A stretch of 64,000 nucleotides of DNA from Pseudomonas proteolytica (GCF_007858275.1 NZ_VFEV01000006.1:62001-126000), one strand, 5' to 3'. Shown: positions 17,813 to 26,924, counted from the first letter of the stretch. Numbers and translations are program-made. The notes: generated by a model from the letters alone, not told the origin.

Positions 17813-17828
17813 AGGGTTGGTTACAAAC

Positions 17829-17858
17829 GTAAGGCTGGCGAGCATTCGTCAGCCTTAC
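17829..17858. terminator. Inverted repeat between convergent genes
   Basis: GTAAGGCTG at 17829-17837 pairs with CAGCCTTAC at 17850-17858 around a 12-base loop. It lies in the 82-bp gap between convergent genes and may end transcription from one or both, though there is no long T run. Confidence 0.45.
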
Positions 17859-17894
17859 AGTTGTTTGCAGCGCTGCTATCGTGGGCTGATGGCC

Positions 17895-18956
17895 TCAGCG
17901 TTGAGTCAATGTGAACCGGAGCAGCTTTCCCTGGGTGACCGCGGCTTGGTTAAGATATCGGTCGGCGCGCGTGTGATAGAAGCCGAAACCTGTAACCATA
18001 AACCGTACATAGTTGAAGTAAGTATGCAGCCTCTCTTGGGCGGGGCCTTGCGTTCTCATAAGCAGTTTTTGCGATAGCCGGTCAAACTCATCAATACTTT
18101 CGTCATGCATCTTTATGATCGCTCGGCACGCACTCATTACCGAATGATCAAAATCTCGGCAATGTCGAAGCACGATATTGGTGCTGACTTCGTTCTTCAA
18201 CGAGTCCTTGGGCAGGCTTACCAGGTCGTTCTGCAGCGCTAGGAGCAAAGCAGCATGCCAAGTCAGCTGTCGATACTCCGTTGAAGAGGTTATCCACTCG
18301 TTCAGCTCGATCCCACAACAGGCTTCCAGATAGATAACAGTAGGCTGAACACCTATTGTAATCGCGCGCATGTACACCGCGTCTTCGAAAGGGCGATCGT
18401 CGAGGGAAGGATTGTTGCGGATATTCACTTCTTCGACCGCATACTCGGCATATTCACGCATCGCTTGTGCCCAGCGTGACCGGATCGAGGCGCTCCCCCC
18501 CACACGTTCGATGCCGTCTCCGATATAACGCCAGGCGATTGCGTAGGGCGCGTCATCAGTCTTTGCGCCGGCCATCGCGTCGACGTGTGGCTCCAGCGCC
18601 TTCATGCCCGTCGAGGATTCGGCAACCTCGTCATCCCACAACAGCCACATGGTGACATATTGTGTGAAGAGAAGAGCCGCGTCATACCCCAGCGTCGAGC
18701 CTGAGCAGCCACCATAGACTCGGGGCCACATGGCCCGTACGACTGCTGTCTGTGCCGAGTCTTGCAACAGTCCCAGATCACGCATCCAGTCTATCGTTTG
18801 CTCCTCAATGTCCTCCGCGCGCGGAACCTGTTCACGCGGGGCGAACCAGGCTTGAGGATATTGCAGTTCCAACTGATGCACCCCTGTGTGTGCTGGAACG
18901 TTTGCCACCTCCACGACTTCTAGCAAGGGGGTGAGACTTGCAGGATTAATATTCAT
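17895..18956 (-). CDS. Class I terpene synthase (stand-alone)
   Basis: A 353-residue enzyme expected to ionise a prenyl diphosphate and cyclise it. ATG 18956 is chosen because AGGAGA lies 7 bases upstream; a GTG sits one codon earlier. All class I signatures are present: the metal-binding LLWDDEVAES (Asp108, Asp109, Glu113 region), the diphosphate-sensing RAITIGVQP (Arg197, with the effector Gly), the NSE motif NDLVSLPKD (Asn243, Ser247, Lys250, Asp251), and the C-terminal RY pair (about 333-334). Bacterial sesquiterpene synthases have this length. No prenyltransferase, methyltransferase or P450 lies next to it. Base composition looks clearly lower in GC than its neighbours and it sits at the 3' side of a tRNA gene, suggesting transfer. 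Product unknown. Confidence 0.88.
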   Translation of the reverse strand: MNINPASLTPLLEVVEVANVPAHTGVHQLELQYPQAWFAPREQVPRAEDIEEQTIDWMRDLGLLQDSAQTAVVRAMWPRVYGGCSGSTLGYDAALLFTQYVTMWLLWDDEVAESSTGMKALEPHVDAMAGAKTDDAPYAIAWRYIGDGIERVGGSASIRSRWAQAMREYAEYAVEEVNIRNNPSLDDRPFEDAVYMRAITIGVQPTVIYLEACCGIELNEWITSSTEYRQLTWHAALLLALQNDLVSLPKDSLKNEVSTNIVLRHCRDFDHSVMSACRAIIKMHDESIDEFDRLSQKLLMRTQGPAQERLHTYFNYVRFMVTGFGFYHTRADRYLNQAAVTQGKLLRFTLTQR

Positions 18957-19081
18957 CACAGTTTCTCCTGGAAGAGAAAAAGCTGCTCATCAGGTGGTGC
19001 TGATTTGAATCTAGGATAGTTTGGTGGTTATCGCGAGCGCGTGCGGGCCCGGAAGAGACGAACGGCGGGGACAGCACCCAC

Positions 19082-19117
19082 AAAAAAGCCCCAGGTCTTT
19101 CCACCTGGGGCTTTTTC
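19082..19117 (-). terminator. Terminator of tRNA-Arg
   Basis: AGCCCCAGGT and ACCTGGGGCT form a 10-bp stem; on the minus strand it is followed by six T, and on the plus strand by five T, so it could act both ways. It lies just beyond the 3' end of the tRNA. Confidence 0.85.
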
Positions 19118-19125
19118 GTTATAGA

Positions 19126-19202
19126 TGGTGCACCCGGCGGGATTCGAACCCACGACCCCTGCCTTCGGAGGGCAGTACTCTATCCAGCTGAGCTACGGAT
19201 GC
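19126..19202 (-). tRNA. tRNA-Arg, anticodon CCG
   Basis: A 77-nt cloverleaf with encoded CCA. On the minus strand the acceptor stem is GCATCCG/CGGGTGC (one G-T pair), the D arm is GCTC-AGCTGGATA-GAGT, the anticodon stem CTGCC/GGCAG holds loop CTCCGAA with anticodon CCG, and the T arm has GTTCGAATC. It has its own terminator. The terpene synthase gene follows at its 3' side. From its 5' side to gabD (19203-19571) there is no gene that I can support. Confidence 0.96.
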
Positions 19203-19425
19203 TTGTGCGGGCGCCATCATACCCATGTCGACCTTGGGCGTCCATGCTGGTTTTTGGCCGTCTGGCGGTGGGATTCTGGAGTAGGGAGGCTCTGTACCGG
19301 GCGGTGTGCGTCGTTGGCGTTGAATCGGGCTGTCGTACGCTTGTCAGAATAATCCGGCTAATGCGCCGTTTTCGTTCTTTTTTTCGAACAGACTATTGCC
19401 CTGCCCCCCCATTGATCCTAGGATT

Positions 19426-19443
19426 CGTTTGAGATTTCAAACG
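19426..19443. promoter_or_regulatory. Palindrome upstream of gabD
   Basis: CGTTTGA, four bases, TCAAACG: a perfect 7-bp inverted repeat 129 bases before the gabD start. It could be an operator for the gab genes; no partner regulator is present in the window. The rest of 19203-19571 has only a CG-dinucleotide run near 19540. Confidence 0.35.
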
Positions 19444-19571
19444 CTCTGTCTCCCGTGCGCGATGTTTCAGCTTGCGCCCAGTGACTGATTTCCCTGACGG
19501 CAGCCTTCGAGGCGCCTTTCAACAACTCTAATTTGCCCCGCGCGCGCGCGGTGCTGTTAAGGAAAGCCGAC

Positions 19572-21014
19572 ATGCAGCTTAAAGACACCCAGTTGTTCCG
19601 CCAGCAAGCCTTTATTGATGGCGCTTGGGTCGATGCGGACAACGGTCAAACGATCAAGGTCAACAACCCCGCGACTGGCGAGATCCTGGGCACCGTGCCG
19701 AAGATGGGCGCCGCCGAAACCCGTCGTGCCATCGAAGCCGCCGACAAGGCCTTGCCGGCCTGGCGCGCACTGACCGCCAAGGACCGGGCGAACAAGCTGC
19801 GTCGCTGGTTCGAGCTGATCATCGAGAACCAGGATGACCTGGCGCGCCTGATGACCCTGGAGCAGGGCAAGCCGCTGGCCGAAGCCAAGGGTGAAATCGT
19901 CTACGCCGCTTCGTTCATCGAGTGGTTCGCCGAAGAGGCCAAGCGTGTCTACGGTGACGTGATCCCTGGCCATCAGCCGGACAAGCGGCTGATCGTGATC
20001 AAGCAGCCGATCGGTGTCACCGCCGCCATCACGCCGTGGAACTTCCCGGCCGCGATGATCACCCGTAAAGCCGGCCCGGCCCTGGCCGCCGGTTGCACCA
20101 TGGTCCTCAAGCCAGCGTCGCAAACCCCGTTCTCGGCGTTTGCCCTGGCCGAACTGGCCCAGCGTGCCGGCATCCCCAACGGCGTGTTCAGTGTGGTTTC
20201 CGGCAGCGCTGGCGATATCGGCAGCGAGCTAACCAGCAACCCTATCGTGCGTAAATTGTCCTTCACCGGCTCGACTGAAATCGGTCGCCAGTTGATGGCC
20301 GAATGCGCCAAGGACATCAAGAAAGTTTCCCTGGAGCTGGGCGGCAACGCGCCGTTCATCGTGTTCGACGACGCCGACCTGGATAAGGCCGTCGAAGGCG
20401 CGATCATCTCCAAGTACCGTAACAACGGTCAGACCTGTGTATGCGCCAACCGCCTGTATATCCAGGACTCGGTGTATGACGCGTTCGCTGAAAAACTGAA
20501 AGCGGCCGTGGCTAAGTTGAAGATCGGCAACGGTCTGGAAGACGGCACCACCACCGGTCCCCTGATCGACGAAAAAGCCGTGGCCAAGGTCCAGGAACAC
20601 ATCGCCGATGCCTTGAGCAAAGGCGCGACGTTGCTGGCTGGCGGTAAGGTCATGGAAGGCAACTTCTTCGAGCCGACCATCCTCACCAACGTGCCGAAAA
20701 ACGCCGCTGTGGCCAAGGAAGAAACCTTCGGCCCGCTGGCGCCGCTGTTCCGCTTCAAAGACGAAGCCGAAGTGATCGCCATGTCCAACGACACCGAGTT
20801 CGGCCTGGCGTCCTACTTCTATGCCCGCGACCTGGGTCGTGTGTTCCGTGTGGCCGAGGCCCTGGAATACGGTATGGTCGGCGTCAACACCGGGCTGATC
20901 TCCAACGAAGTGGCACCGTTCGGCGGGATCAAGGCTTCGGGCCTGGGCCGTGAAGGTTCCAAGTACGGGATCGAGGATTACCTGGAAATCAAATACCTCT
21001 GCCTGGGCATCTAA
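19572..21014 (+). CDS. gabD: Succinate-semialdehyde dehydrogenase (NADP+)
   Basis: A 480-residue aldehyde dehydrogenase that oxidises succinic semialdehyde to succinate, the last step of GABA breakdown. ATG 19572 with AAGGAAAG upstream gives the standard N-terminus MQLKDTQLFRQQAFIDG. Visible family features: TPWNFPAAM (about 154-162), FTGSTEIGR of the cofactor site (231-239), general base Glu255 in LELGGNAP and catalytic Cys289 in NNGQTCVCANR. Length equals E. coli GabD closely. It is followed after 180 bases by gabT, which makes its substrate. Confidence 0.97.
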   Translation: MQLKDTQLFRQQAFIDGAWVDADNGQTIKVNNPATGEILGTVPKMGAAETRRAIEAADKALPAWRALTAKDRANKLRRWFELIIENQDDLARLMTLEQGKPLAEAKGEIVYAASFIEWFAEEAKRVYGDVIPGHQPDKRLIVIKQPIGVTAAITPWNFPAAMITRKAGPALAAGCTMVLKPASQTPFSAFALAELAQRAGIPNGVFSVVSGSAGDIGSELTSNPIVRKLSFTGSTEIGRQLMAECAKDIKKVSLELGGNAPFIVFDDADLDKAVEGAIISKYRNNGQTCVCANRLYIQDSVYDAFAEKLKAAVAKLKIGNGLEDGTTTGPLIDEKAVAKVQEHIADALSKGATLLAGGKVMEGNFFEPTILTNVPKNAAVAKEETFGPLAPLFRFKDEAEVIAMSNDTEFGLASYFYARDLGRVFRVAEALEYGMVGVNTGLISNEVAPFGGIKASGLGREGSKYGIEDYLEIKYLCLGI

Positions 21015-21035
21015 CCGGCAAGGTATCGCTGCAAA

Positions 21036-21067
21036 CGCAAAGGGCACGAGAGCGCTGTCCCTTTGCG
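21036..21067 (+). promoter_or_regulatory. Hairpin between gabD and gabT
   Basis: CGCAAAGGG (21036-21044) and CCCTTTGCG (21059-21067) form a perfect 9-bp stem with a 14-base loop followed by TGTTTCAC. It may partially end or stabilise transcripts between the two gab genes. Confidence 0.45.
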
Positions 21068-21194
21068 TGTTTCACACTGTTATTCGAAGTGGCCGGGAAA
21101 GCTGTGGCAGTCGATCATCGCATGCTGGCGTAGTTGCCTCCCCTCCACGTAATCCTTGGACCGCGCCACCCGATGAGTGGCGAATGAGGAATTT

Positions 21195-22475
21195 ATGAGC
21201 AACAAGACTAACGCTTCCTTGATGAAACGCCGCGAAGCCGCTGTACCGCGCGGTGTTGGCCAGATTCACCCGATCTTCGCCGAATCCGCGAAGAACGCCA
21301 CGGTGACCGACGTTGAAGGTCGCGAGTTCATCGACTTCGCCGGCGGTATCGCTGTACTGAACACCGGTCACCTGCACCCGAAAATCATCGCGGCCGTGAC
21401 CGAACAGCTGAACAAGCTGACCCACACCTGCTTCCAGGTCCTGGCCTATGAGCCTTACGTGGAGCTGTGCGAAAAAGTCAACGCCAAGGTCCCGGGTGAT
21501 TTCGCCAAGAAAACCCTGCTGGTCACCACCGGTTCCGAAGCCGTTGAAAACGCTGTGAAAATCGCCCGTGCCGCGACTGGCCGTGCCGGCGTGATCGCCT
21601 TCACTGGCGCGTACCACGGCCGCACCATGATGACCCTGGGCCTGACCGGCAAGGTCGTGCCGTACTCCGCTGGCATGGGCCTGATGCCAGGCGGCATCTT
21701 CCGTGCGCTGTACCCGAACGAGTTGCACGGCGTGAGCATCGACGATTCCATCGCCAGCATCGAACGTATCTTCAAAAACGATGCCGAGCCGCGTGATATC
21801 GCTGCCATCATCATCGAGCCGGTGCAGGGCGAAGGCGGTTTCTACGTCGCGCCTAAAGCCTTCATGAAGCGCCTGCGCGAACTGTGCGACAAGCACGGCA
21901 TCCTGCTGATCGCCGACGAAGTGCAAACCGGTGCCGGCCGTACCGGGACCTTCTTCGCCATGGAACAGATGGGTGTTGCTGCCGACCTGACCACCTTCGC
22001 CAAGTCCATTGCTGGCGGCTTCCCGCTGGCCGGTGTGTGCGGCAAGGCCGAATACATGGACGCCATCGCCCCAGGCGGCCTGGGCGGCACCTATGCCGGT
22101 AGCCCGATCGCTTGCGCCGCGGCCCTGGCGGTGATGGAGGTGTTCGAAGAAGAGCACCTGCTGGATCGCTGCAAGGCTGTTGGCGAGCGTCTGGTCACCG
22201 GCCTCAAGGCTATCCAGGCCAAGTACCCGGTGATCGGTGAAGTGCGTGCCCTGGGTGCGATGATCGCGGTCGAGCTGTTCGAGAATGGCGACAGCCACAA
22301 GCCGAACGCTGCGGCGGTAGCCTCCGTCGTGGCCAAGGCGCGTGACAAGGGCCTGATCCTGCTGTCGTGCGGCACCTACGGCAACGTGTTGCGCGTACTG
22401 GTCCCGCTGACCTCGCCGGACGAGCAACTGGACAAAGGCCTGGCGATCATCGAAGAGTGCTTCTCCGAGCTGTAA
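21195..22475 (+). CDS. gabT: 4-aminobutyrate aminotransferase
   Basis: A 426-residue class III PLP-dependent aminotransferase that converts GABA and 2-oxoglutarate to succinic semialdehyde and glutamate. ATG 21195 has GAGGA 5 bases upstream; the in-frame GTG 21177 has none. Key features: TTGSEAVENAVKIAR (phosphate-binding), FTGAYHGRT, IIIEPVQGEGG, LIADEVQTGAGRTG with Asp241, and the PLP lysine Lys270 in TTFAKSIAGGFPLAG. Pairs with gabD in a two-gene catabolic unit ending in a strong terminator. Confidence 0.97.
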   Translation: MSNKTNASLMKRREAAVPRGVGQIHPIFAESAKNATVTDVEGREFIDFAGGIAVLNTGHLHPKIIAAVTEQLNKLTHTCFQVLAYEPYVELCEKVNAKVPGDFAKKTLLVTTGSEAVENAVKIARAATGRAGVIAFTGAYHGRTMMTLGLTGKVVPYSAGMGLMPGGIFRALYPNELHGVSIDDSIASIERIFKNDAEPRDIAAIIIEPVQGEGGFYVAPKAFMKRLRELCDKHGILLIADEVQTGAGRTGTFFAMEQMGVAADLTTFAKSIAGGFPLAGVCGKAEYMDAIAPGGLGGTYAGSPIACAAALAVMEVFEEEHLLDRCKAVGERLVTGLKAIQAKYPVIGEVRALGAMIAVELFENGDSHKPNAAAVASVVAKARDKGLILLSCGTYGNVLRVLVPLTSPDEQLDKGLAIIEECFSEL

Positions 22476-22498
22476 GCGCAGGTTGACTCGATCGACAG

Positions 22499-22525
22499 AA
22501 AAAACCCGCTTCGGCGGGTTTTTTT
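22499..22525 (+). terminator. Terminator after gabT
   Basis: AACCCGC, a TTCG tetraloop and GCGGGTT, followed by a run of T. This is a textbook intrinsic terminator, also preceded by A residues so it may act in both directions. Confidence 0.9.
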
Positions 22526-22613
22526 GTGGGCTATGCGCCGATTCAGGCCTTGTGCATTGTACGCAGGCGCTTGCTTTGTCTAAGGTGCAAGGATTGCCGA
22601 TGGAGCGTGCTGC

Positions 22614-23825
22614 ATGACTGCTGTTGATTTACCTGCTGTACCCCGTGTGCTGATTGCCGAGACCGACCCCTGGTCGCGGGATCTGCTCAAGCAGGTGTTG
22701 TTGAATGTGCGCTGCGACGCGCGGCTGGATGTGTGCGCCGACGGGCAGCAAGCCGCCGAGTTGTTGCGAGACAAACCCTACGATTTGATCATTGCCGACT
22801 GGGAACTGCCGGGCGTTGATGGCCTGAGCCTGTTGCGCAGTGTGCGTCAGCGTCGGCGGGTGCCGGCCTTGCCGTTTATCCTGTTGAGCACGCGCAATGA
22901 CGGCGCCAGCGTGCGCGAAGTGTTGCCATTGGCGCCGACTGCTTACCTGACCAAGCCCTTGAACATGGAAGGCCTTACGCAACGCCTGCAGGACCTGCTG
23001 CTTAATGAAGGCGAAACGGTGTATTGCGAGGTCCCGGCCCTGGCCGCGGGCATGACCTTGCCGGTGTTCCTGGAGCGGCGCCGCGAGCTGTCGGACGGCG
23101 CGCCGTTGCGGGTTGACGTCAAGGCCGCCGTGCAACGCAGCCTGGCGCCGGAAGGCCTGGATCTCAAGCAACTGGAAGAGCAGGTAAAAACCGATCCACA
23201 GATCACCGCCGTGTTGATCGCCGCCGCCAACAGCGCCGGCCATCACGGCACGCCAGTGCAGACGCTGTCCATGGCCCTGCACAAGCTGGCAGCCGGGCAG
23301 AGCATGAACCTGATCCTTGGCCTGGCCCTCAAGCACAACGTGATCCTTGCCGATGCCAGCCTGATGGAGTACGCCGAACGCCATTGGCAACTGTCCCAGC
23401 AGACTGCGCAATACGCCCGCTCCTTGGCGCGCATGCTCGACCTTGACCACGAACGCTGCTACAGCGCCGGTATCCTCCACCGCCTGGGCGACCTTGCGCT
23501 GCTGCGCAGCTTGCAGGAGTGGCGCCAGGGCGGCGGTGAACTGGACGATGAGTTGATTGGCGAGTCGTTGTCCACCTTCGGTGCCGGCTACGGCTCGGCG
23601 CTGCGTACGCGCTGGCGCTTGCCCCTGGAACTGCGCCAATTGATCGCGGCGAGCTACTCCCTGGAAGGCGGGGTGTATTCCCGAGAAGCGCTGGTGATGA
23701 ACATGGCGGCGCAATTGGCAGGGCTGACCGAGCATGAAGGTGTCGAGGCGTTGGCCAAGGGCAAGACGGCGCGGTTGCTCAAGGTCGGGGTTTCGGAGCT
23801 GATGCGCATCCGCAAGCCTGTGTAG
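22614..23825 (+). CDS. Response-regulator receiver protein with HDOD output domain
   Basis: A 403-residue cytoplasmic signalling protein. Residues 10-130 are a CheY-like receiver with the phospho-acceptor Asp62 in LIIADWELPG and Lys113 in TAYLTKPLN; the usual acidic pair at the first strand is reduced to ETD at 16-18. A linker follows, then an HDOD domain from about 165 to 370 (DPQITAVLIAAANSAG, QTLSMALHKLAAGQSMNLILGLAL, AGILHRLGDLALL). HDOD proteins act in regulation without the metal-binding residues of HD domains. No sensor kinase is adjacent, so the signal is unknown. Confidence 0.88.
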   Translation: MTAVDLPAVPRVLIAETDPWSRDLLKQVLLNVRCDARLDVCADGQQAAELLRDKPYDLIIADWELPGVDGLSLLRSVRQRRRVPALPFILLSTRNDGASVREVLPLAPTAYLTKPLNMEGLTQRLQDLLLNEGETVYCEVPALAAGMTLPVFLERRRELSDGAPLRVDVKAAVQRSLAPEGLDLKQLEEQVKTDPQITAVLIAAANSAGHHGTPVQTLSMALHKLAAGQSMNLILGLALKHNVILADASLMEYAERHWQLSQQTAQYARSLARMLDLDHERCYSAGILHRLGDLALLRSLQEWRQGGGELDDELIGESLSTFGAGYGSALRTRWRLPLELRQLIAASYSLEGGVYSREALVMNMAAQLAGLTEHEGVEALAKGKTARLLKVGVSELMRIRKPV

Positions 23826-23851
23826 GCGCGGTGCCAGGCAGCCACCGCCCC

Positions 23852-24230
23852 TGTAGGAGCGGGCTTGCCCGCGATGAAGGCGGGCCAGGCACTGCACGGC
23901 TGGCAGACACACCGCCATCGCAGGCAAGCCAGCTCCCACATTTGTTTTGTGGTGCCTCCAAGCCTCCCGCCTCACCGCCCCCCATTGTGGGAGCGGGCTT
24001 GCCCGCGATGGCGGCGGGCCAGGCACTGCACGGCTGGTAGACACACCGCCATCGCAGGCAAGCCAGCTCCCACATTTGTTTTGTGGTGCCTCCAAGCCTC
24101 CCGCCTCACCGCCCCCCTCTGTGGGAGCGGGCTTGCCCGCGATGACGGCGGGCCAGGCACTGCACGGCTGGCAGACACACCGCCATCGCAGGCAAGCCAG
24201 CTCCTACATTTGTTTTGTGGTGCCCCCAGG
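23852..24230. repeat. REP pair amplified as three 134-bp tandem units
   Basis: Units begin at 23852, 23986 and 24120, an exact 134-base period. Each contains GAGCGGGCTTGCCCGCGATG, a spacer with GGCACTGCACGGCTGG, the inverted arm CATCGCAGGCAAGCCAGCTC, and then a non-REP joint containing TTTGTTTTGTGGTGCC. The third copy ends after the joint begins. This fills the 447-bp gap 23826-24272; nothing else is visible there. Confidence 0.92.
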
Positions 24231-24272
24231 TTTGTTGTCTGGCCGAGATGCCGCGTGGGGGGCTTTATTTGG

Positions 24273-25295
24273 TCATCTTCGGCGACTTCCGCTGGCAATT
24301 ACCCGGTTCTTGCCCTGGCGCTTGGCTTCATACATCGCCGCATCGGCGCGGGCGAAGAGGCTGTCCAGGGTTGCATCTTCGGCGGTGAGGCTGGCCAGGC
24401 CCTGGCTGACGGTCACGCTGTAGGGCTGGCCTTCATGGCTGAAACTCAGTTGCCGCACTTCCTGCCCCAAGCGTTCGGCGACTTGCATGGCCCTTTCCGG
24501 CGCGCATCCCGGCAGTACCGCAGCAAACTCTTCGCCACCAATGCGCCCGAACAGGTCGCCACGGCGCAATACCCCGCGACCGCTCTCGGCGATACGCAGC
24601 AACACCTGATCGCCCTCCAGGTGGCCGTAGGTGTCGTTGATGTTCTTGAAGTTATCGATGTCCAGCAACAGGAAGGCCAGGGGCAGGCCTTGGGCGCAGG
24701 CGCGTTCGAATTCGTGGTGAGCGCATTCAAAGAAGTGCCGGCGGTTGCTGCTGCGGGTCAGCACGTCGGTGGTGGCCAGGCGCTGCAGTTCGAGTTCCAG
24801 GTGCTTCTTTTCGGTGATGTCTTCGGCGATGCCCACCACAATCAGCGGTTTTCCCGGGGCGGCCTGCTGGTTGGTAAAGCACTTGTCGCTGAGCCAGCGG
24901 ATCTGCCCGTCCGCCGTGATGATGCGGTACTGGCGATCCTCGACCGCTCCCAACGCCAGTACCTGGGCCAGGCTTTGCTCGGCATATTGCTGGTCTTCGG
25001 GGTGGATGCTGTCACGCCAGCCACGGTGTTCGGCCAACAGCAGGCTGGCCGAGCGCCCGAAGATGCGCTCATAGGCAGGGCTCACGTACAGCACGCGCCG
25101 GGTTTCCCACTCGATGGCCCAGAGTACGGCGTTGACACTCACCAGCAGCGAACTCAACAGCTGTTCGCGCTCGCTCAGGCGCTCCACTTCGCCCTGGGCG
25201 TGCATCAATGCCAGCAAGGTGGCGGCAGGCGCTGGACGCGACGTATCCGTCGAGTCGGGTGTGGTGGGCGTTGGGGAGTCCGTTTCGTGGACCAT
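24273..25295 (-). CDS. PAS-GGDEF diguanylate cyclase
   Basis: A 340-residue soluble protein predicted to make cyclic di-GMP from two GTP. A PAS domain covers about residues 50-165 (VNAVLWAIEWETRRVLYVSPAYERIFG, WRDSIHPEDQQ, VVGIAEDITEKK), followed by a GGDEF domain at 175-330 with LAFLLLDIDNFKNINDTYGH, the active site GGEEF and ARADAAMYEAKRQGKNRV. The inhibitory I-site RxxD is not evident before GGEEF (RRGDLFGRIGGEEF has RGD). Start ATG 25295 is chosen; a GTG two codons earlier is possible. Confidence 0.9.
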   Translation of the reverse strand: MVHETDSPTPTTPDSTDTSRPAPAATLLALMHAQGEVERLSEREQLLSSLLVSVNAVLWAIEWETRRVLYVSPAYERIFGRSASLLLAEHRGWRDSIHPEDQQYAEQSLAQVLALGAVEDRQYRIITADGQIRWLSDKCFTNQQAAPGKPLIVVGIAEDITEKKHLELELQRLATTDVLTRSSNRRHFFECAHHEFERACAQGLPLAFLLLDIDNFKNINDTYGHLEGDQVLLRIAESGRGVLRRGDLFGRIGGEEFAAVLPGCAPERAMQVAERLGQEVRQLSFSHEGQPYSVTVSQGLASLTAEDATLDSLFARADAAMYEAKRQGKNRVIASGSRRR

Positions 25296-25489
25296 CGGCA
25301 CAATTCTCTCTGGACATGCCGCAGCATCGAACAGCAGTCAAAACAAGCCCGCCAGGATGGCGAAGTGTTGTTTGAGAGAGGGGAATTGCAGCTAAGTTCC
25401 GTTATCAGTCGCGATTGAGAGGGAATATTCGGCGACTGTGAAATGACGCCAAAAAACTGTGGGCGCCAACTGGAAACATACCCGGGCCT

Positions 25490-25575
25490 TGCAGGAGCTG
25501 GCTTGCCAGCGATGGCGGCCTTGAATCTGCTGCACAGTTCAAAGGCCTCATCGCCGGCAAGCCGGCTCCTGCAGA
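25490..25575. repeat. REP pair
   Basis: GCAGGAGCTGGCTTGCCAGCG and the inverted CGCCGGCAAGCCGGCTCCTGC flank a short spacer. It lies between the convergently spaced ends of the desaturase gene and the GGDEF gene upstream region. Confidence 0.85.
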
Positions 25576-25577
25576 GG

Positions 25578-26759
25578 TCAGGCGGTGGGGCGCAGGGAGT
25601 AGGTTTTCAACTGGTGGGCAAAGTCGCGCAGGGACTGGATCCCGCTGGCCTCGGCCTCGTGCACCCATTCCTTGATTGCCGCGAGCATGTCATGCCCGTT
25701 GCTGCTGGTCTTGAGCCAGATCTGCTGTAGCGCCAGGCGCTTTTCGTAGATCACTTTCAAGGCCTGGCTGTGCTCCAGCATGCTCTGGATGCGCAGGTGG
25801 TGGCGCTCATCCAGCAGGCTGGTCTCGCGCGACAGCAGGCGCTTGGCGCGGTGGAACTGGTGGCGTACCGAGTGATCAACCTTTTCCAGTTCCTGCTTGA
25901 CCAACGGCGCGATCACCAGCTTGCGGTACTGGGCCATGATCTGGAAGCGGTTGTTGAGGATCGCCATGGCGGTGTCCATGTCCAGGTGGCCCTTGCCTTC
26001 GACCCGGTGGGCAATCGGCGCGACCCGCTGAACCTTGGCCAGGCGCAGGAAGCTGAACACCTTGATCCAGGCCCAGCCCAGGTCGAATTCCCACTTTTTC
26101 ACCGACAGCTTGGCGGAGTTGGGGTAGGTGTGATGGTTGTTATGCAGCTCTTCGCCACCGACGATGATGCCCCACGGCACCAGGTTGGTCGCCGCGTCGC
26201 GGCATTCGAAGTTGCGATAGCCGATCGCATGCCCCAGGCCGTTGATCACACCGGCGGCCCAGAAGGGGATCCACATCATCTGGATCGCCCAGATGGTGAT
26301 GCCGATGGTGCCGAACAGCAGCACGTCGATGACGCCCATCAGGGCCACGCCCAGCAGCGGATAACGGGTGTAGAGTTTGCGCTCGATCCAGTCGTCCGGG
26401 CAGTTCTTGCCGTAGATGCGCAGGGTCTCGGGGTTTTCCGCCTCGGCGCGGTACAGCTCGGCCCCTTTGCGCAGGACCGTGGACAGGCCCTTGATCACCG
26501 GGCTATGGGGATCGTCGACGGTTTCGCATTTGGCGTGGTGTTTGCGGTGGATGGCGGTCCACTCGCGGGTGTTCTGCGCCGTGGTCAACCACAGCCAGAA
26601 GCGGAAGAAGTGTTTCAGGCCAGCATTGAGCTCCAGGGAGCGGTGGGCTGAATAGCGGTGTAGATAGACCGTGACACCGATGATGGTCACGTGGGTCATC
26701 AACAGAGTGACTGCCACCAGTTGCCAGGCTGACAAGTCAAGAAAACCGTTGTACCACAT
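25578..26759 (-). CDS. desA: Delta-9 fatty acid desaturase
   Basis: A 393-residue integral-membrane di-iron desaturase that inserts a cis double bond in acyl chains, controlling membrane fluidity. ATG 26759 gives MWYNGFLDLSAWQ, the usual start of this family. The three histidine boxes are intact: HRYSAH (34-39), HRKHH (71-75) and HNNHH (206-210). Hydrophobic segments surround residues 12-32, 47-62 and 133-175. Length matches P. aeruginosa DesA (PA0286), and the genes to its right repeat that genome's order. It is divergent from the GGDEF-EAL gene. Confidence 0.93.
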   Translation of the reverse strand: MWYNGFLDLSAWQLVAVTLLMTHVTIIGVTVYLHRYSAHRSLELNAGLKHFFRFWLWLTTAQNTREWTAIHRKHHAKCETVDDPHSPVIKGLSTVLRKGAELYRAEAENPETLRIYGKNCPDDWIERKLYTRYPLLGVALMGVIDVLLFGTIGITIWAIQMMWIPFWAAGVINGLGHAIGYRNFECRDAATNLVPWGIIVGGEELHNNHHTYPNSAKLSVKKWEFDLGWAWIKVFSFLRLAKVQRVAPIAHRVEGKGHLDMDTAMAILNNRFQIMAQYRKLVIAPLVKQELEKVDHSVRHQFHRAKRLLSRETSLLDERHHLRIQSMLEHSQALKVIYEKRLALQQIWLKTSSNGHDMLAAIKEWVHEAEASGIQSLRDFAHQLKTYSLRPTA

Positions 26760-26847
26760 AGGCTGTATGGCCCTCAGATAAAGAAAAGAACAGCTCACGC
26801 ATTATCACTAAGCGTACAGATAAAACCAGTCGCCCTTTTGAATAGGA

Positions 26848-26874
26848 GTGACGAGATGTTACTTATTCTATAAT
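26848..26874 (+). promoter_or_regulatory. Possible sigma-70 promoter for the GGDEF-EAL gene
   Basis: A perfect TATAAT at 26869-26874, 51 bases before the start codon, is preceded by a weak GTGACG at 26848 with a 15-base spacer. Only the -10 element is convincing. Confidence 0.4.
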
Positions 26875-26924
26875 CCGCAGCCTTTGTAGGGCGATTCTGT
26901 TTTTTAGTAAGGATTACTAGTCAT

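Noticed and set aside
23852..24230. Regular repeats resembling a CRISPR array
   Set aside because: The 134-base period is filled by REP arms with conserved, not variable, spacers, and no cas genes are near.
23865..25418. A 517-codon plus-strand frame across the repeats and the GGDEF gene
   Set aside because: Begins in REP sequence and lies opposite an intact PAS-GGDEF protein.
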